Assembly: GCA_021773355.1 (NCBI GenBank)
Contig: JAJFKE010000023.1
Location: forward strand, 434,001-498,000
DNA: 64,000 nt
Origin: Gammaproteobacteria bacterium
GTDB lineage: Bacteria; Pseudomonadota; Gammaproteobacteria; Pseudomonadales; Pseudohongiellaceae
Direction: 5' to 3'
A program made the position numbers and the translations under genes. The notes beneath the pieces are model-generated. The model was not told where the DNA came from and searched no databases. It worked only from the letters and a program-made list of their open reading frames with translations. Below, piece after piece: positions 44,238 through 54,158 of the stretch (positions are counted from its first letter, which is position 1; the number at the start of each line of letters is the position of its first letter).

Positions 44238-46691
44238 CTATTCATAGTGCAATGCATCTCCTGGCTCCATTGCAACGATTCGTCGTGCTGGAAAATAAGA
44301 GGCAGCAAGAACCATCAGCGTTATTAGAATCAACACCGTTACTGATACAGAAATCAGAACGCCTTCAAGATCGGCGATGTACTGTAAAAATCTTGCACTG
44401 AGCAGAACACCCACTCCACCACCGATAGGTATGGCGATAGCGATGTAGTTCAAACCCTGTCTCATAAAAATCCAAATTGCCCTTATTTGAGTTGAGCCCA
44501 ACGCACGGCGTACACCTATTTCCTTAGAGCGTGCGAAAATTGATCGAGAAACCACGGCAAACAACGCAACCATAGCGAGAGAAAAAACAATAAATGCCAT
44601 GCCTAAAAGCAAATCTCCCAATAAATCATTACCGTTCATCGAACCTGATATAACCCTGTCTAGTGAGTGAATGTTCGTCACTGGGATTTGTCGATCTACA
44701 CGCGCCGCTGCAATCTTCAAGGCGTTGGAATAAATAGCAAAATTACTGTCCAAATTACCGCTGATCCTTGCAGCTATGGAGAAATAGTTATGCGGGGATT
44801 GGCTGATTGGCCTATATAGCGTGGTGAATCTTGACTGCTGCGCCATTGGCTCATCATGAATAATATGAGAGGTGACCCCTACTATTTCCAGAGACACCGC
44901 ACCGCCATCTTGATCTACTTGAATTCGTTTTCCGAGTGGAGACTCACCCGGCCAGGCATTCGCAGAAAATATTTCGTCTACAATAACTACTGCAGATGAT
45001 TCAGAATTGTCTCCGCCATCGAAGTGACGACCTTCTCTTAGTGGCACATCAAACAGGTCGAAAAAACTGTCCGAGATCCAAACCATATTTTGCCGTGGCT
45101 GAACATTATCGTCGATCTCTCCGCCATTAACACTATAAGCTACTGCTTCGCCATCCATACCGGGCAAAGCGGTACTAATAGTCAGACCGACAAAATCACT
45201 TTGAGCAGACAACTCGACTTGCAGGTTATTGAGATAAGATTGCCGAGAATTCGAATCTGGATAACTCGCAGCCGGTAATTCGACAAATCCGGTAATATAC
45301 TGCTCTTTCGCAATACCAAAATCCGCGTGAGTTCCCTTGTATGCGGCAAAGAAAAGAGCACCGCAGATAACCAGCAAGGCGCAAGACAACGTGATTTCCA
45401 GGCCAACAAGCATTTGAACAGCCCGATTCTTACTCCCTCCTAATAGGCTCGTCGCACCACCGTGAATTACACTGCTTATATCTTTTCTATATAACTTCCA
45501 TGCACTGAAAAAACCTGTGGATACCCAGATTGCAACAGTAATAAGAGCTGAAACCACTACCACATTAAGGGTTAGGCTAAAATCCATCCAGGGTGGCATC
45601 ACGAATCCTCCTTCCGTACCCAGCAAATAGTTGAATTCGTAGTCAATGAATCGAAGTATAAGAGAGGAAAGTAGTAGGCCAAGCATAAAACCTGAAAAGC
45701 AAATTACTAAGGATTCTCGTAGTAACTCTGCAATCAACTGGCTCTTAGTAGAGCCCAGGGCATTCCGAATTCCCAGTTCTTGAGTTCTCTCATTGGCACG
45801 AATTAGAAGCAAATTAGCGAGGTTGAAACAGACTATAGCAAGAATAGAGAAAGCAATTCCTGACAGAATATATCCGATTGCAATTATCGAGCCACCAGAA
45901 TCAGCCAGAAATTTAGTAAATGGTACAACCTTAGCTGCATTACTTGGGTAGTTATCGACGTAGTCTTCTCGCTTTTGGCTGAAAAAAGTAGCCAGCTCAG
46001 CATCAGCAGATGAAAACTGAGAAACGTCATTTAGCAAGCCCATAACAGCTATATTCTGGCTTCCGCCAGGTTGTGGGTTTTGCCCTAACTGTAAAGGCGT
46101 CCATAGTTCGTGAACCTCTGGATAACTGTATCTTGCAGGCATTACGCCGATAATTGTATAAGTCTCTCCGTTAATTCGACTACTTTCACCTACAATATCC
46201 AATCTCCCCGCGTAATAGCTTTGCCAGGCATCGTAACTCAACACTACCACCGGTTCGGCGCCTGCCTGCTGATCGTCTGGCAATAATGTTCGCCCCAGCA
46301 CCGGAGTAGCCGGCATTATAGAAAATAAAGCCGGGGATATCTTGGCTGCTATAAAGCTCTCAGCGACATCACCATCGCTTAAAATTCCCAAATAACTTTC
46401 ATACCCAGCCAGCTCTTCGAAGCTTTGCAAAGACTGCTGCATCCGCTGGAATTCATAAGCATCGAACTCCGAGCCCGAGTGGAGGCCGGTTTCTTCGTTC
46501 AATGCCATAAGACGGACGATTTTTCCCTCATTCGCAAACGGCAAAGATCCGAAGGCGATTGATTTGATCAAACCGTATAATGAGGCAGACACTGCCAAAC
46601 CTAGCGCGATAATAAAGACTGCAATAATTGCAGTGCCTGGACTTTTACGCAGTAGTCGCAATGTGTAACGCAAATTGAAAACAAAAGACAT
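44238..46691 (-). CDS. Array permease 5, ADOP-like duplicated FtsX/MacB permease
   Basis: 817 residues, ATG with AGGTGA before it. TM1 lies in TAIIAVFIIALGLAVSASLYGL. The first periplasmic domain carries SSRINGETYTIIGVMPARYSYPEVHELWTPLQL. Coupling stretches are TQELGIRNALGSTKSQL and SKEIGVRRALGSTQIRA. The second periplasmic domain has DFGIAKEQYITGFVELPAASYPDSNSR and SPLGKRIQVDQDGGA. The C terminus is AMEPGDALHYE, with Asp for Glu. It is spaced 16 bases from permease 6. No sign of damage. Confidence 0.88.
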   Translation of the reverse strand: MSFVFNLRYTLRLLRKSPGTAIIAVFIIALGLAVSASLYGLIKSIAFGSLPFANEGKIVRLMALNEETGLHSGSEFDAYEFQRMQQSLQSFEELAGYESYLGILSDGDVAESFIAAKISPALFSIMPATPVLGRTLLPDDQQAGAEPVVVLSYDAWQSYYAGRLDIVGESSRINGETYTIIGVMPARYSYPEVHELWTPLQLGQNPQPGGSQNIAVMGLLNDVSQFSSADAELATFFSQKREDYVDNYPSNAAKVVPFTKFLADSGGSIIAIGYILSGIAFSILAIVCFNLANLLLIRANERTQELGIRNALGSTKSQLIAELLRESLVICFSGFMLGLLLSSLILRFIDYEFNYLLGTEGGFVMPPWMDFSLTLNVVVVSALITVAIWVSTGFFSAWKLYRKDISSVIHGGATSLLGGSKNRAVQMLVGLEITLSCALLVICGALFFAAYKGTHADFGIAKEQYITGFVELPAASYPDSNSRQSYLNNLQVELSAQSDFVGLTISTALPGMDGEAVAYSVNGGEIDDNVQPRQNMVWISDSFFDLFDVPLREGRHFDGGDNSESSAVVIVDEIFSANAWPGESPLGKRIQVDQDGGAVSLEIVGVTSHIIHDEPMAQQSRFTTLYRPISQSPHNYFSIAARISGNLDSNFAIYSNALKIAAARVDRQIPVTNIHSLDRVISGSMNGNDLLGDLLLGMAFIVFSLAMVALFAVVSRSIFARSKEIGVRRALGSTQIRAIWIFMRQGLNYIAIAIPIGGGVGVLLSARFLQYIADLEGVLISVSVTVLILITLMVLAASYFPARRIVAMEPGDALHYE

Positions 46692-46707
46692 AAGTCACCT
46701 ATTAAGA

Positions 46708-49164
46708 CTATTCATAATGCAGTGCCTCACCCGGCTCCATGGCCACAACTCCCCTAACCGGAACATAAGAAGCAATAACAATTAGCGAACCCACGACTGC
46801 GGTAACTACTGTGAACGCAACAGTGAGTGACGGAAATAGATTCAGTGATGGGCTTGAATTCGAAAGAGCATTTATAGCTAATGCGGCCACCCCTCCACCG
46901 AAAATAATTCCCATCGCGATATAGAAGAACCCATTTCTAAGAAACATTCCTGTGATCAGACTATCTGGCGAGCCCAGCGCACGTCGAATACCAATCTCGC
47001 TCAAGCGTACAAACACCGAACGTGAAATCAGTCCGTAAACTCCAATCACTGCCAGTAGGAGTGCACCTAATGCAGTACCAGTCAAGACACCAGCGACCAG
47101 GCGACCCAAGGCGAAATTTCTCTCAACCTGGCCCGCGAGGGAATCGAATAGGTCCAGTGATATATCTCTGTCCACTGCTGTACTGTAGGTTCGAATTTTT
47201 TCCTCCAACTCAGATACAGAGAGTGACATATTGGCCGGTGTTTTAACCAAAAGCTGAAAACGCTTAGGGGAACTTTGCGTCATCGGCCTATAGATTAACG
47301 ATGATATGTCTTCATTAAGCTCCGATTCTCCAGCATATCTGGGAACCACCCCCACTATCCTTGCAACCTCTGCCATTTGCTCACCTTCTGCAATTATTCG
47401 AACTCTTCTACCTAGCGGTGATTCCTCTATTTGCATTTGCTGAATAAACACATCGTCTACTATTACTACCGCCTCACCACTGTCGGAATCGCTTGCATCA
47501 AAATAGCGACCTTCACTTAATCTCAAGCCACCTACAGTTTGGAAATAATTGACATCTACCCATGAGATTCTTTGTTCAGGCAAATCGATTTGATCGGTAA
47601 TTTCATCTTCTTCGAGGGTCACATTGAAAAATCCACTACCCTGGCCCGGTAAAGAAGTCACAAAGCTTGCCTCTTCAATATTCCCATCTGCTAACAATAG
47701 CTCTTTCAATTCTTGTCGATAGTTCTGCCTCTGAGTTTCACTCTCATAGGTCACTGTGCTTAATTCAATAGTTGCGGTAAAAAAACGTTCCGGCTCATCA
47801 ACTGCAGAACTTTCGTAAAAGCTCTGTAGTTGCAATACAAACACACCACTCAGCACCAGCAGAAAGAAAGACAGTATGACTTGAATATTAACCAATCCGC
47901 GGATAAGCCTGTTGCTCGCCTTTGCCGGCATGCCTTTGGAGTCGCTAGCCAGAGTGAGGGAAATTTCTTGGCGGGTAGCACGCCAAGCGGCGAAGCTACC
48001 AGAAAGCAGCCATAGAAACGCCAACATCAGGGAAGCCGCGATGAGCACGTCTGCCGAGTAGCTGAAATCAAACCAGAATGGAATTGCCCTGCCATTCGGC
48101 AGTAAGCCATAAAAAAACGAATCGATAACACCCAACACCATGCCCGCTGAAACAGAACCTAATACCGCACCAACCATGCAAACCAGCAATGACTCTAATA
48201 ACACATGAAACATAAGCCTGACACGGCTAGCACCCATCGCCGCGCGTATGGCTAATTCATTGATCCGTTCATTGGCGCGTATGGTTAGAAGATTACCGAC
48301 ATTGAGGCTGATCAATACAAAGATGCTGATCGCAAGCCCAGCCAAGGAATTAAACAAGGTGAATCCCAGTGAAAATGCGCCATGGGTAAACGGTATTAGC
48401 TCAGCCGACCTATCGGCATAGTGCTCAGGGAAATCATTACCTAGACGCTGCAAAATGGCAGTAAGCTCTGCCGAAGCTTCAATACGGCTGACACCATCAT
48501 TTAATACACCGATTGGAACAAAGCGCGTGCCGGCGCCAGGTTCTATAGCCGCAGGCAAGGACAGGGGGAGCCACATTTCGGCAGCCAATGGATAGCGAAA
48601 GCCGTCAGGCATTACGCCAATAATTGTATGCGGAACGCCATTTACTCGAGCAACTCTACCTATAACATCTTCGCTAGCGCCGTAATAGTTCTGCCAAGCG
48701 CTATGACCGAGTAACAGTACGGGGTCAGCGCCGGGCGATTCATCCGAAGCTCGAATAGGTCTTCCCAAAATCGGATTTGTGGCAGTGATACTGAAAGCTT
48801 CTGCCGTTATCTCCACGGCAAAATATTGTTGCGTTAACTCCCCATCATTGAACGCAATTCCTACATCCTGGTATCCACCCAGAGACTTAAAAGTGCTAGC
48901 ACTCTCTTTGATCGCGCTTAACTGAAAGAAGTCATAGGAAAAAGCAGAGAGTTCCGTATTCGACTGCCTATCAAACTGTTTCACCATCACAAAATTTTCA
49001 CCGCCTGGAAATGACAATGGCGCATAGGCGAAGTTTCTAACCATGGAATAGAGAGGGATTGAAACTGTATAACCGAGCGCTACAACGACTACACACAGCA
49101 TACTAAATCCGAGCTTTTTCTTGATTGCTCGCAGTGTAAAAATCAGCTCATATAGGAGATTCAT
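46708..49164 (-). CDS. Array permease 6, ADOP-like, subfamily with YVPVR ending
   Basis: 818 residues, ATG with AAGGTGA before it. It is a close structural match to permeases 3 and 7: NLLYELIFTLRAIKKKLGFSMLCVVVVALGYTVSIPLYSM, LLGHSAWQNYYGASEDVIG, ATNPILGRPI, and SYVPVRGVVAMEPGEALHYE. Coupling stretches are INELAIRAAMGASRVRL and LSEIGIRRALGSPDSLI. The second periplasmic domain opens FYESSAVDEPERFFTATIELS, without the TATEGYLT phrase of the other subgroup. The 18-base gap to permease 7 and their similarity suggest these two are neighbours by duplication. Confidence 0.88.
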   Translation of the reverse strand: MNLLYELIFTLRAIKKKLGFSMLCVVVVALGYTVSIPLYSMVRNFAYAPLSFPGGENFVMVKQFDRQSNTELSAFSYDFFQLSAIKESASTFKSLGGYQDVGIAFNDGELTQQYFAVEITAEAFSITATNPILGRPIRASDESPGADPVLLLGHSAWQNYYGASEDVIGRVARVNGVPHTIIGVMPDGFRYPLAAEMWLPLSLPAAIEPGAGTRFVPIGVLNDGVSRIEASAELTAILQRLGNDFPEHYADRSAELIPFTHGAFSLGFTLFNSLAGLAISIFVLISLNVGNLLTIRANERINELAIRAAMGASRVRLMFHVLLESLLVCMVGAVLGSVSAGMVLGVIDSFFYGLLPNGRAIPFWFDFSYSADVLIAASLMLAFLWLLSGSFAAWRATRQEISLTLASDSKGMPAKASNRLIRGLVNIQVILSFFLLVLSGVFVLQLQSFYESSAVDEPERFFTATIELSTVTYESETQRQNYRQELKELLLADGNIEEASFVTSLPGQGSGFFNVTLEEDEITDQIDLPEQRISWVDVNYFQTVGGLRLSEGRYFDASDSDSGEAVVIVDDVFIQQMQIEESPLGRRVRIIAEGEQMAEVARIVGVVPRYAGESELNEDISSLIYRPMTQSSPKRFQLLVKTPANMSLSVSELEEKIRTYSTAVDRDISLDLFDSLAGQVERNFALGRLVAGVLTGTALGALLLAVIGVYGLISRSVFVRLSEIGIRRALGSPDSLITGMFLRNGFFYIAMGIIFGGGVAALAINALSNSSPSLNLFPSLTVAFTVVTAVVGSLIVIASYVPVRGVVAMEPGEALHYE

Positions 49165-49182
49165 AAAGTCACCTTGTTGTTA

Positions 49183-51636
49183 TTATTCATGGTGAAGTGC
49201 CTCACCCGGCTCCATGGCAATGACCTGCCGCACGGGAGAGTAAGAAGCCCAAAAAATCAGTCCACCGAACATTACTGTAACCAAACTAATTACAATCCAC
49301 ATGGCCGATATTAAATTGAATGGCGCGGCAGGCGAATCAAGAGAGTTAACGACCAAGATTGCCGCTCCGCCGCCCAGCAGCACGCCGCAAGCGAGGCATG
49401 CTGTGCCATGCTCCAAAAATATCTTAACGATAGAGAAATTTGCTGAACCAATGGCACGTCGAATACCTATTTCGCGAGTACGCGCGAAAACAGATCTCGA
49501 AACCAAACCATAAACTCCAATCACAGCTAAGAGCAGCGTTCCCAGTGATACGCCACCGAAAATTCCACTAGCCATGAGTGTAGAAGAATTTTCCTGGTCC
49601 GAGACAGTAGTTAGCTGAGTAATAGAAGCGATGGAAATATCCCGATCTACCGATTTTCCGGCAATCTTGATCACCCGCTCCAATTCACTAGGCAACTCAA
49701 TATCGTTAGAGTGTAATTTTGCAATAAGTAATACTGAACTCGGGGTCTCTTGGCTTATGGGTCTATATATTCTGGGGATGACCTCTCTCACCATCGGACC
49801 AATGTGGGGAATTACTCCCACGATTCTTAACCACGATTCAGATTCAATATTTTGCACGTTGTGGTTCGGATCATGCAATTGAAATCGCTTCCCGATTGCT
49901 GACTCCCCAAAATTGAGGCTTTTAACAAAGGCATCATCGACAATAGCGACGGCTTCCGAGTTAACATTATCCGTGCTATCGAAGTATCGACCTTGCTGAA
50001 GACCAAATCCTGTGGTTTGAAAATAGTCAGTATCAACCCAGGAAATTCCATATGAAGAAGAGCTTGAATCGATAATTAGTTGAGATTCTTCAAGAATAAT
50101 TTTCGAAGAAGTACTGAAATTTCCAGGCAGTGCTGAACCGAATGTGATTAATTCGATTTCTGATAATTCGTCTAATTCCCGTCGCAGATTACTGATATAA
50201 AGATTTCGCTGTGCAAGGTCCAGATAAGTGTCTGTGTTCAGGTCAATCGTTGATGTGACAAAGTAGTCTGCCTCAGGGACCACAGGTTCTTGGTACAAAT
50301 TTATTATCGAATAGAGAAAGCTGCCGCATACCACCAATAAAAAAAATGAAACCACTACTTCCAGTAGCACCAAGCTGCGAGTAATGCTACCACCAGAATT
50401 TCCCCCACCTCCTTTTGAATTTCCCGCCAGGACGATCGAAATATCTGATTTGGATGCACGCCAGGCTGCGAATCCTCCGGAAAATAACCACAGCAGAAGC
50501 AATAGCGAGATCGCCACAGAGGCAATGTTTGCGCTAAAACCAAAATCCAACCAAAACCATGCCGATCCAGCGGCTTCAAATAGCCCAAGTATCAAACTAC
50601 CGAATGTATTGAGTATCCACTTTGCAACCAATAGGCCGAGCACCGTGCCAATAAAGCAAATTACAAATGACTCCATCAAAACATGTATTACTAATTTAAT
50701 TCTCGAGGCACCCATTGCGCTCCTAATGGCCAACTCACCTACCCGCTCATTCGCTCTAATCAGAAGCAAATTACCCACATTCAAACCAACAAGCAGGTAA
50801 ATGCACAGCGCCAATGCCCCCATTGTTTTAAAAAGACCGACGTTGGCAAACCCCTGAACGAAAGATATCGCTTCTGCAGTTTTGAACTGATAATTGCTAG
50901 CGTTTTCGGCAGCAAGCCTTGCCATTATTGATGCGAGATCGAGAGAGGCTTCGGACAAAGATGACTCCGCATCCAGCAGCCCCACAATTGAAACTTTAGG
51001 CCCGTCTCCAATTGAAGCGGCAGCAGGGATGACAAGCGGCAGCCAAACATCCGCTACTTGTGGATATTTGTATCCCTCAGGCATGACGCCAGCTATCGAA
51101 TAGGGCTTACCGTTTACCCGGGCTACTTGGCCAATTATTTTGGAATCTTCACCATAGTAATTCTGCCAGACCTCATAACCTATGAGCACCACCGGGGTCG
51201 CATCAGGCTGTTCATCGCTTGGCAATAATGTTCGACCGAAAACTGGCTGCGTTGCTGAAAAAGCGAAAGCATTGGCGGTGATGAATGAACCGAAATATTG
51301 TTGGGCGTAATCACCATCACTCAACGTAACGCTGGATAAATAATGCGCACCCAATTCTTCAAAGGTACTGACACCTTCTTTGAGTGTATTAAACTGAAAA
51401 AAATCGAATTGAGATCCATTGGGACCCATATTGGTACGACTATTAAGTTGTTTAACAGTCGTGAGCCTGTCTCCATCTGGATAGGGTAGTGTTGTGTAAA
51501 CATAATTCTTGGCAAAGGTATATAAGGGTAGGCATATGCTGAAACCGATAACAATAACTATCACGCACAATGTGCTGAAGCCCAGCTTCTTTTGTATCGT
51601 TCTAAGAGTGTAATTGAACTCGTACAAAAAACTCAC
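49183..51636 (-). CDS. Array permease 7, ADOP-like, subfamily with YVPVR-like ending
   Basis: 817 residues from a GTG at 51636 with AAGGA 8 bases before it. It shares with permeases 3 and 6 the start FLYEFNYTLRTIQKKLGFSTLCVIVIVIGFSICLPLYTF and the ending SYSPVRQVIAMEPGEALHHE; the last residues are HHE rather than HYE. Coupling stretches are VGELAIRSAMGASRIKL and TREIGIRRAIGSANFSI. The linker before TM5 is unusually Gly/Ser rich (NSKGGGGNSGGSITRS). It lies 18 bases from permease 8. It is complete. Confidence 0.88.
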   Translation of the reverse strand: MSFLYEFNYTLRTIQKKLGFSTLCVIVIVIGFSICLPLYTFAKNYVYTTLPYPDGDRLTTVKQLNSRTNMGPNGSQFDFFQFNTLKEGVSTFEELGAHYLSSVTLSDGDYAQQYFGSFITANAFAFSATQPVFGRTLLPSDEQPDATPVVLIGYEVWQNYYGEDSKIIGQVARVNGKPYSIAGVMPEGYKYPQVADVWLPLVIPAAASIGDGPKVSIVGLLDAESSLSEASLDLASIMARLAAENASNYQFKTAEAISFVQGFANVGLFKTMGALALCIYLLVGLNVGNLLLIRANERVGELAIRSAMGASRIKLVIHVLMESFVICFIGTVLGLLVAKWILNTFGSLILGLFEAAGSAWFWLDFGFSANIASVAISLLLLLWLFSGGFAAWRASKSDISIVLAGNSKGGGGNSGGSITRSLVLLEVVVSFFLLVVCGSFLYSIINLYQEPVVPEADYFVTSTIDLNTDTYLDLAQRNLYISNLRRELDELSEIELITFGSALPGNFSTSSKIILEESQLIIDSSSSSYGISWVDTDYFQTTGFGLQQGRYFDSTDNVNSEAVAIVDDAFVKSLNFGESAIGKRFQLHDPNHNVQNIESESWLRIVGVIPHIGPMVREVIPRIYRPISQETPSSVLLIAKLHSNDIELPSELERVIKIAGKSVDRDISIASITQLTTVSDQENSSTLMASGIFGGVSLGTLLLAVIGVYGLVSRSVFARTREIGIRRAIGSANFSIVKIFLEHGTACLACGVLLGGGAAILVVNSLDSPAAPFNLISAMWIVISLVTVMFGGLIFWASYSPVRQVIAMEPGEALHHE

Positions 51637-51654
51637 AATTTGATCCTTGGACTC

Positions 51655-54132
51655 TTATTCATAGTGCAAAGCCTCGCCTGGCTCCAGGTTTACTAACCGG
51701 CGAGCAGGATTATAGGCAGCCACAAAAACCAGCATGCCAAGCCCAACACTTACGCAAACGAAGACCAAAGGCAGCCAACTCATGATTCCAGAAAACAAGA
51801 CTGTCAATGAACTTGAAGCAAGCACAGCTGCACCTCCTCCCAGGAAAAGCCCAAGTAACAAATATTTGAAAGCCTGCCGGACAAATACCCAAAGTACCTT
51901 GGCATCGCTGGAACCAAGGGCGCGGCGGATGCCTATTTCTCGCGAACGTTGCCAGACAGATCTAGACACGATGGTGTAGATACCAGTAACTGCCAGCACT
52001 AAGGTAAAAAATGCGATATTCGAGGAGATCGTGTTTGAAATTATCGTGAAGACATTGGTTAGTTCCAATACGTCCGATAGCGAAGAAATAAACGTAAGAG
52101 GGATCTCCCGATCAATCCCCGCAGCCGCCTCCTGCAAAACTCGACGGTAGTCGTCAGGGTTTCCCTCTACCTTGATTGCTATCAAAAATCTCTCGTCAAC
52201 ATTTAGAGATTGGGGATTGAACGGCGAAGCGTTCTGAGAAAAAGGTCGGTAAAGACTCGGTCTATCAACCCCAAAAAGCGACCATCCCTGAATGATATGC
52301 GAAGTTACACCTACAACAGTCAGCCATTGCGAAGATTCAGTTTCTGGATTTACTTCTATCCGCTTACCAAGCGCTGGTTGATCAGGCCACATTTTCTCGG
52401 CAAACAATTTATCAATAATAACAACCTGTAGCGAATCGCCACTATCGGAAGAGTCAAAAGCTCTTCCTTCTATTAGAGGGACATCCAGTGATTGGAAATA
52501 ATCATTCGCTACCAGAATAATTTCCTGAGAAGGGTAGCTATTGCTACCTGTAAGTAGATTACGGTCCTCAAGATTGTAGTTCGTATTGACACCTTGTTGG
52601 CTCGGCAAGGCTGAGGTAAACGTTACCGCTGAGATACCTTCTTCTGCTAACAAATTCTGCTGCAGACTTTGCCTGTACACTTCACGAGAACTCACATCGG
52701 GATAAGAGACATTTGGCAGATTAATCCTGGCGGTAAGATAACCTTCAGTTGCGGTGCCGTAGTCAACATCAGCTAAATCATTCGCGCCACCTATCAACAC
52801 ACCGCACAAAATCAACAGAAAACAGGAACACACGATTTCTATGCTTACAAGCACAACGCTACCTGTAGATTTTCCACCACCCACAGTTCCCGTCGAACCC
52901 GCACCTAACACCGAAGATATGTCCTGTCGAAATATTTTCCAGGCCGCCATGCCTCCAGAAAACAACCAAATTACCAATACCACTAGCAAGGCAGAAATAA
53001 TATTGGAGAGCTCCCATTCGGAATCTGACCAACTGGACCAGACCGGCGAACTGGTCAATGTGACCCGTTCGAATATTCCGCTATTCATCGAATCAACATA
53101 GCTGACACAAAAATCTGCGAGAACGAATCCTAACAACGAACCCAAGAGGCAAATCAACAGAGAATCTAACAAAACCGTCTGAACAATTCGCCAAGGAGTT
53201 GCGCCAAGTGCGTTGCGGATTGCCAATTCATTAATGCGCTCGTTGGCTCGGACGACGAATAAATTGGCCACATTGAGACAGACAAGCAGAAGCAGCGAGA
53301 CAGTTAAAGCTGTCAACATATGATAGAAAATAATAGAAGGTGCGATATGCCTGCTGAAAAATGTCGCTGTTGCACCGGCATTACGATACAACTCGGGCTC
53401 GCTTTCGCCGAGTTGCTGCATTAGTGAGTTTACCTCACTGGCAGCAGATTCAATGCTTGCGTTGTCCGCCAAGACGCCCATCATACGGACAATCGGTTTA
53501 TCGCCGGGTTGTAGCGAAGTAGGAAGCTGCAAGGGAAGCCACATCTCATTGCTGACGGGATAGACAAAATTCTCTGGCATCACACCTACGATCGTATGGG
53601 GGTTACCATTTACTCGACTAATGGTGCCAACTATATCCTCACGACCAGCATAATAGTTTTGCCATACCTTGTAAGAGATCAGCACCACAGGATCGGCACC
53701 CGGCTCATCATCGCTAGTCAGCAAGTTGCGACCAATAAGTGGCTCAACGTCCGTGATCTGTAATAGAGATGGAGTAATATGCGCGGCAAAAATTTGTTCA
53801 GCGATATCTCCATCACTGACGGTTGCATAAGAGTCACGCCAGGCGCCAAAAGATTTGTAGCTTTGAACCGATTCTTGCAAGAGCTGATAGGTATAACTAT
53901 CCGTAGTAGGAGTCAATTCTACTTGACCCGTATCTGGATCAAGCCTCTGAATAGCTACATACCTGTCTCCTTCCGGGAAAGGCATTGGTGTATAAACAGA
54001 GCTTGTAATAAACGAATACATGGTAACGGACACGGCCATCCCAAGCCCAATTACCACTACGCAGAGCGCCACAAATCCTAGATTCCTGCGCAGGGAGCGT
54101 AAATTATGTCGTATGTCTAATGGCAGGTTCAT
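51655..54132 (-). CDS. Array permease 8, ADOP-like duplicated FtsX/MacB permease
   Basis: 825 residues, the longest complete array member. It pairs with permease 2 by the start NLPLDIRHNLRSLRRNLGFVALCVVVIGLGMAVSVTMYSF, by DYGTATEGYLTARINLPNVSYPD, and by the late stretch LPLVFVCVSVGLGMLVFVAAYNPARR. Coupling stretches are INELAIRNALGATPWRI and SREIGIRRALGSSDAKV. The two relatives lie 12 kb apart with five other genes between, so they are not a fresh tandem copy. The end is NLEPGEALHYE. Spacing to permease 9 is 26 bases. Confidence 0.88.
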   Translation of the reverse strand: MNLPLDIRHNLRSLRRNLGFVALCVVVIGLGMAVSVTMYSFITSSVYTPMPFPEGDRYVAIQRLDPDTGQVELTPTTDSYTYQLLQESVQSYKSFGAWRDSYATVSDGDIAEQIFAAHITPSLLQITDVEPLIGRNLLTSDDEPGADPVVLISYKVWQNYYAGREDIVGTISRVNGNPHTIVGVMPENFVYPVSNEMWLPLQLPTSLQPGDKPIVRMMGVLADNASIESAASEVNSLMQQLGESEPELYRNAGATATFFSRHIAPSIIFYHMLTALTVSLLLLVCLNVANLFVVRANERINELAIRNALGATPWRIVQTVLLDSLLICLLGSLLGFVLADFCVSYVDSMNSGIFERVTLTSSPVWSSWSDSEWELSNIISALLVVLVIWLFSGGMAAWKIFRQDISSVLGAGSTGTVGGGKSTGSVVLVSIEIVCSCFLLILCGVLIGGANDLADVDYGTATEGYLTARINLPNVSYPDVSSREVYRQSLQQNLLAEEGISAVTFTSALPSQQGVNTNYNLEDRNLLTGSNSYPSQEIILVANDYFQSLDVPLIEGRAFDSSDSGDSLQVVIIDKLFAEKMWPDQPALGKRIEVNPETESSQWLTVVGVTSHIIQGWSLFGVDRPSLYRPFSQNASPFNPQSLNVDERFLIAIKVEGNPDDYRRVLQEAAAGIDREIPLTFISSLSDVLELTNVFTIISNTISSNIAFFTLVLAVTGIYTIVSRSVWQRSREIGIRRALGSSDAKVLWVFVRQAFKYLLLGLFLGGGAAVLASSSLTVLFSGIMSWLPLVFVCVSVGLGMLVFVAAYNPARRLVNLEPGEALHYE

Positions 54133-54158
54133 GATAGTTTCTCTTCTGAATTGCGAGC

